Of a stretch of 13,774 nt of DNA, positions 13,374-13,774 are shown one piece after another. This DNA comes from Euryarchaeota archaeon UBA258 (GTDB taxonomy: Archaea; Thermoplasmatota; Poseidoniia; Poseidoniales; Poseidoniaceae). Position 1 is the first letter of the stretch, and each line of letters starts with the position of its first letter. The position numbers and the translations under genes are program-made. The notes below the pieces were generated by a model. It was given only the letters and a program-made list of their open reading frames with translations. It did not search any database and was not told the origin of the DNA. Location: the NCBI GenBank assembly GCA_002502605.1, contig DAPR01000009.1, positions 1 to 13,774 of the forward strand, read 5' to 3'.

Positions 13374-13774
13374 ATGAATCCGTACAAAATGGTCGTAGCC
13401 GTTGCAAACCAGAAAGGTGGGTGTGCAAAAACCACAACTGCAGTTAACCTCGCGGCAGCGCTTGCCAAAGGATCGTCACGTCAAGGATTACCCAAGGCCA
13501 AGGTGTTGCTGATTGATTTGGATCCGCAAGGCAACTGCGCAACCTCGTTTGGGGTTGAAAAGAAAAACGTCAAGAAAACCTCCTATGACCTGCTCACCAA
13601 TGACTCAGGAGAAGAATTGCCCCTCATGGAGGAGTACCTGATTGGCCCTGAAGAACTGACCCGTTCCATGCAAGAAGCCTGGAGCATGCGAAATAACAAC
13701 AAAAAAGCCCCGGACAACGTTTCTGTCGGGCATCTCTGGTTGCTTCCAAGTGACATCCACCTCTCGGGTGCAGA
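13374..13774 (+). CDS. ParA/Soj-type ATPase, 3' end missing
   Basis: ParA-type ATPases of the SIMIBI class move or position DNA and other cargo by ATP-dependent dimer cycling, usually with a ParB-type partner. The 133 visible residues begin [21 protein letters not shown]. The deviant Walker A is KGGCAKTT at 14-21, with the signature lysine Lys14 and the P-loop lysine Lys19. [18 protein letters not shown] is the Walker A-prime segment. [13 protein letters not shown] near the right edge matches the family's LLP-x-x-x-x-L-A-G-A/E segment. Between them lies a long charged stretch (about residues 64-115, [12 protein letters not shown]... to ...[10 protein letters not shown]), longer than is usual in compact chromosomal ParA. 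No partner gene lies inside the window. It could instead be a ParA-like regulator of another cargo. Confidence 0.9.
   Translation, partial: MNPYKMVVAVANQKGGCAKTTTAVNLAAALAKGSSRQGLPKAKVLLIDLDPQGNCATSFGVEKKNVKKTSYDLLTNDSGEELPLMEEYLIGPEELTRSMQEAWSMRNNNKKAPDNVSVGHLWLLPSDIHLSGA

Noticed and set aside
1..13774. Mobile element or defence island
   Set aside because: No transposase, integrase, terminal inverted repeats, target-site duplication or restriction/toxin genes are visible. Gene content is core housekeeping.

Overview
The window looks like chromosomal core sequence from a marine euryarchaeon of the Marine Group II (Poseidoniales) type. The archaeal evidence is direct. There is a deoxyhypusine synthase gene, an archaeal/eukaryotic-type ribosomal set (L7Ae, S28e, L24e) followed by nucleoside diphosphate kinase and aIF5B, TATA-like promoter elements, and a tRNA gene with no encoded CCA. 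A bacterial-type UvrB and a lipobox lipoprotein with Asp-box repeats also fit Marine Group II. The lineage name is my inference from this gene mix, not from a database search.

Layout, left to right. Bases 1-444 hold the 3' end of an SDR oxidoreductase. Bases 486-2948 hold an enlarged UvrB (excision repair), closed by a perfect 8-bp hairpin. Bases 3021-4037 hold deoxyhypusine synthase, which overlaps by 4 bp a secreted lipoprotein (4034-5485) with four regularly spaced Asp-box motifs, probably a beta-propeller. A minus-strand gene (5470-6345) converges on the lipoprotein gene and encodes a degenerate epimerase-like protein with no visible glycine-rich loop or YxxxK. A gap of about 500 bp (6379-6877) follows. 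It is A+T-rich and carries repeated ATACGACA-type elements, a perfect 10-bp inverted repeat and a short coding-like frame with an in-frame TAG.

The right half is mostly housekeeping. A tandem PRC-barrel-like protein (6878-7468) has a clear TATA box and a leader hairpin. It is followed by tRNA-Ile(GAT) and PRPP synthetase. The conserved archaeal cluster rpl7ae-rps28e-rpl24e-ndk-infB spans 8854-12184. A MoxR-family AAA+ ATPase (12293-13303) is followed by a terminator-like hairpin, and a ParA-type ATPase gene runs off the right edge.

Together the genes cover translation (ribosomal proteins, aIF5B, the enzyme that modifies aIF5A, tRNA), nucleotide supply (PRPP synthetase, NDK), DNA repair, chaperone-type AAA+ activity and partition-like ATPase activity. 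I see no mobile element, CRISPR array or defence island. The points most worth a second look are the repeat-bearing gap at 6379-6877, a CxxC-H-C zinc-finger-like insertion in aIF5B, the insertions in UvrB, an L24e that has lost its zinc cysteines, and the degenerate epimerase-like protein.
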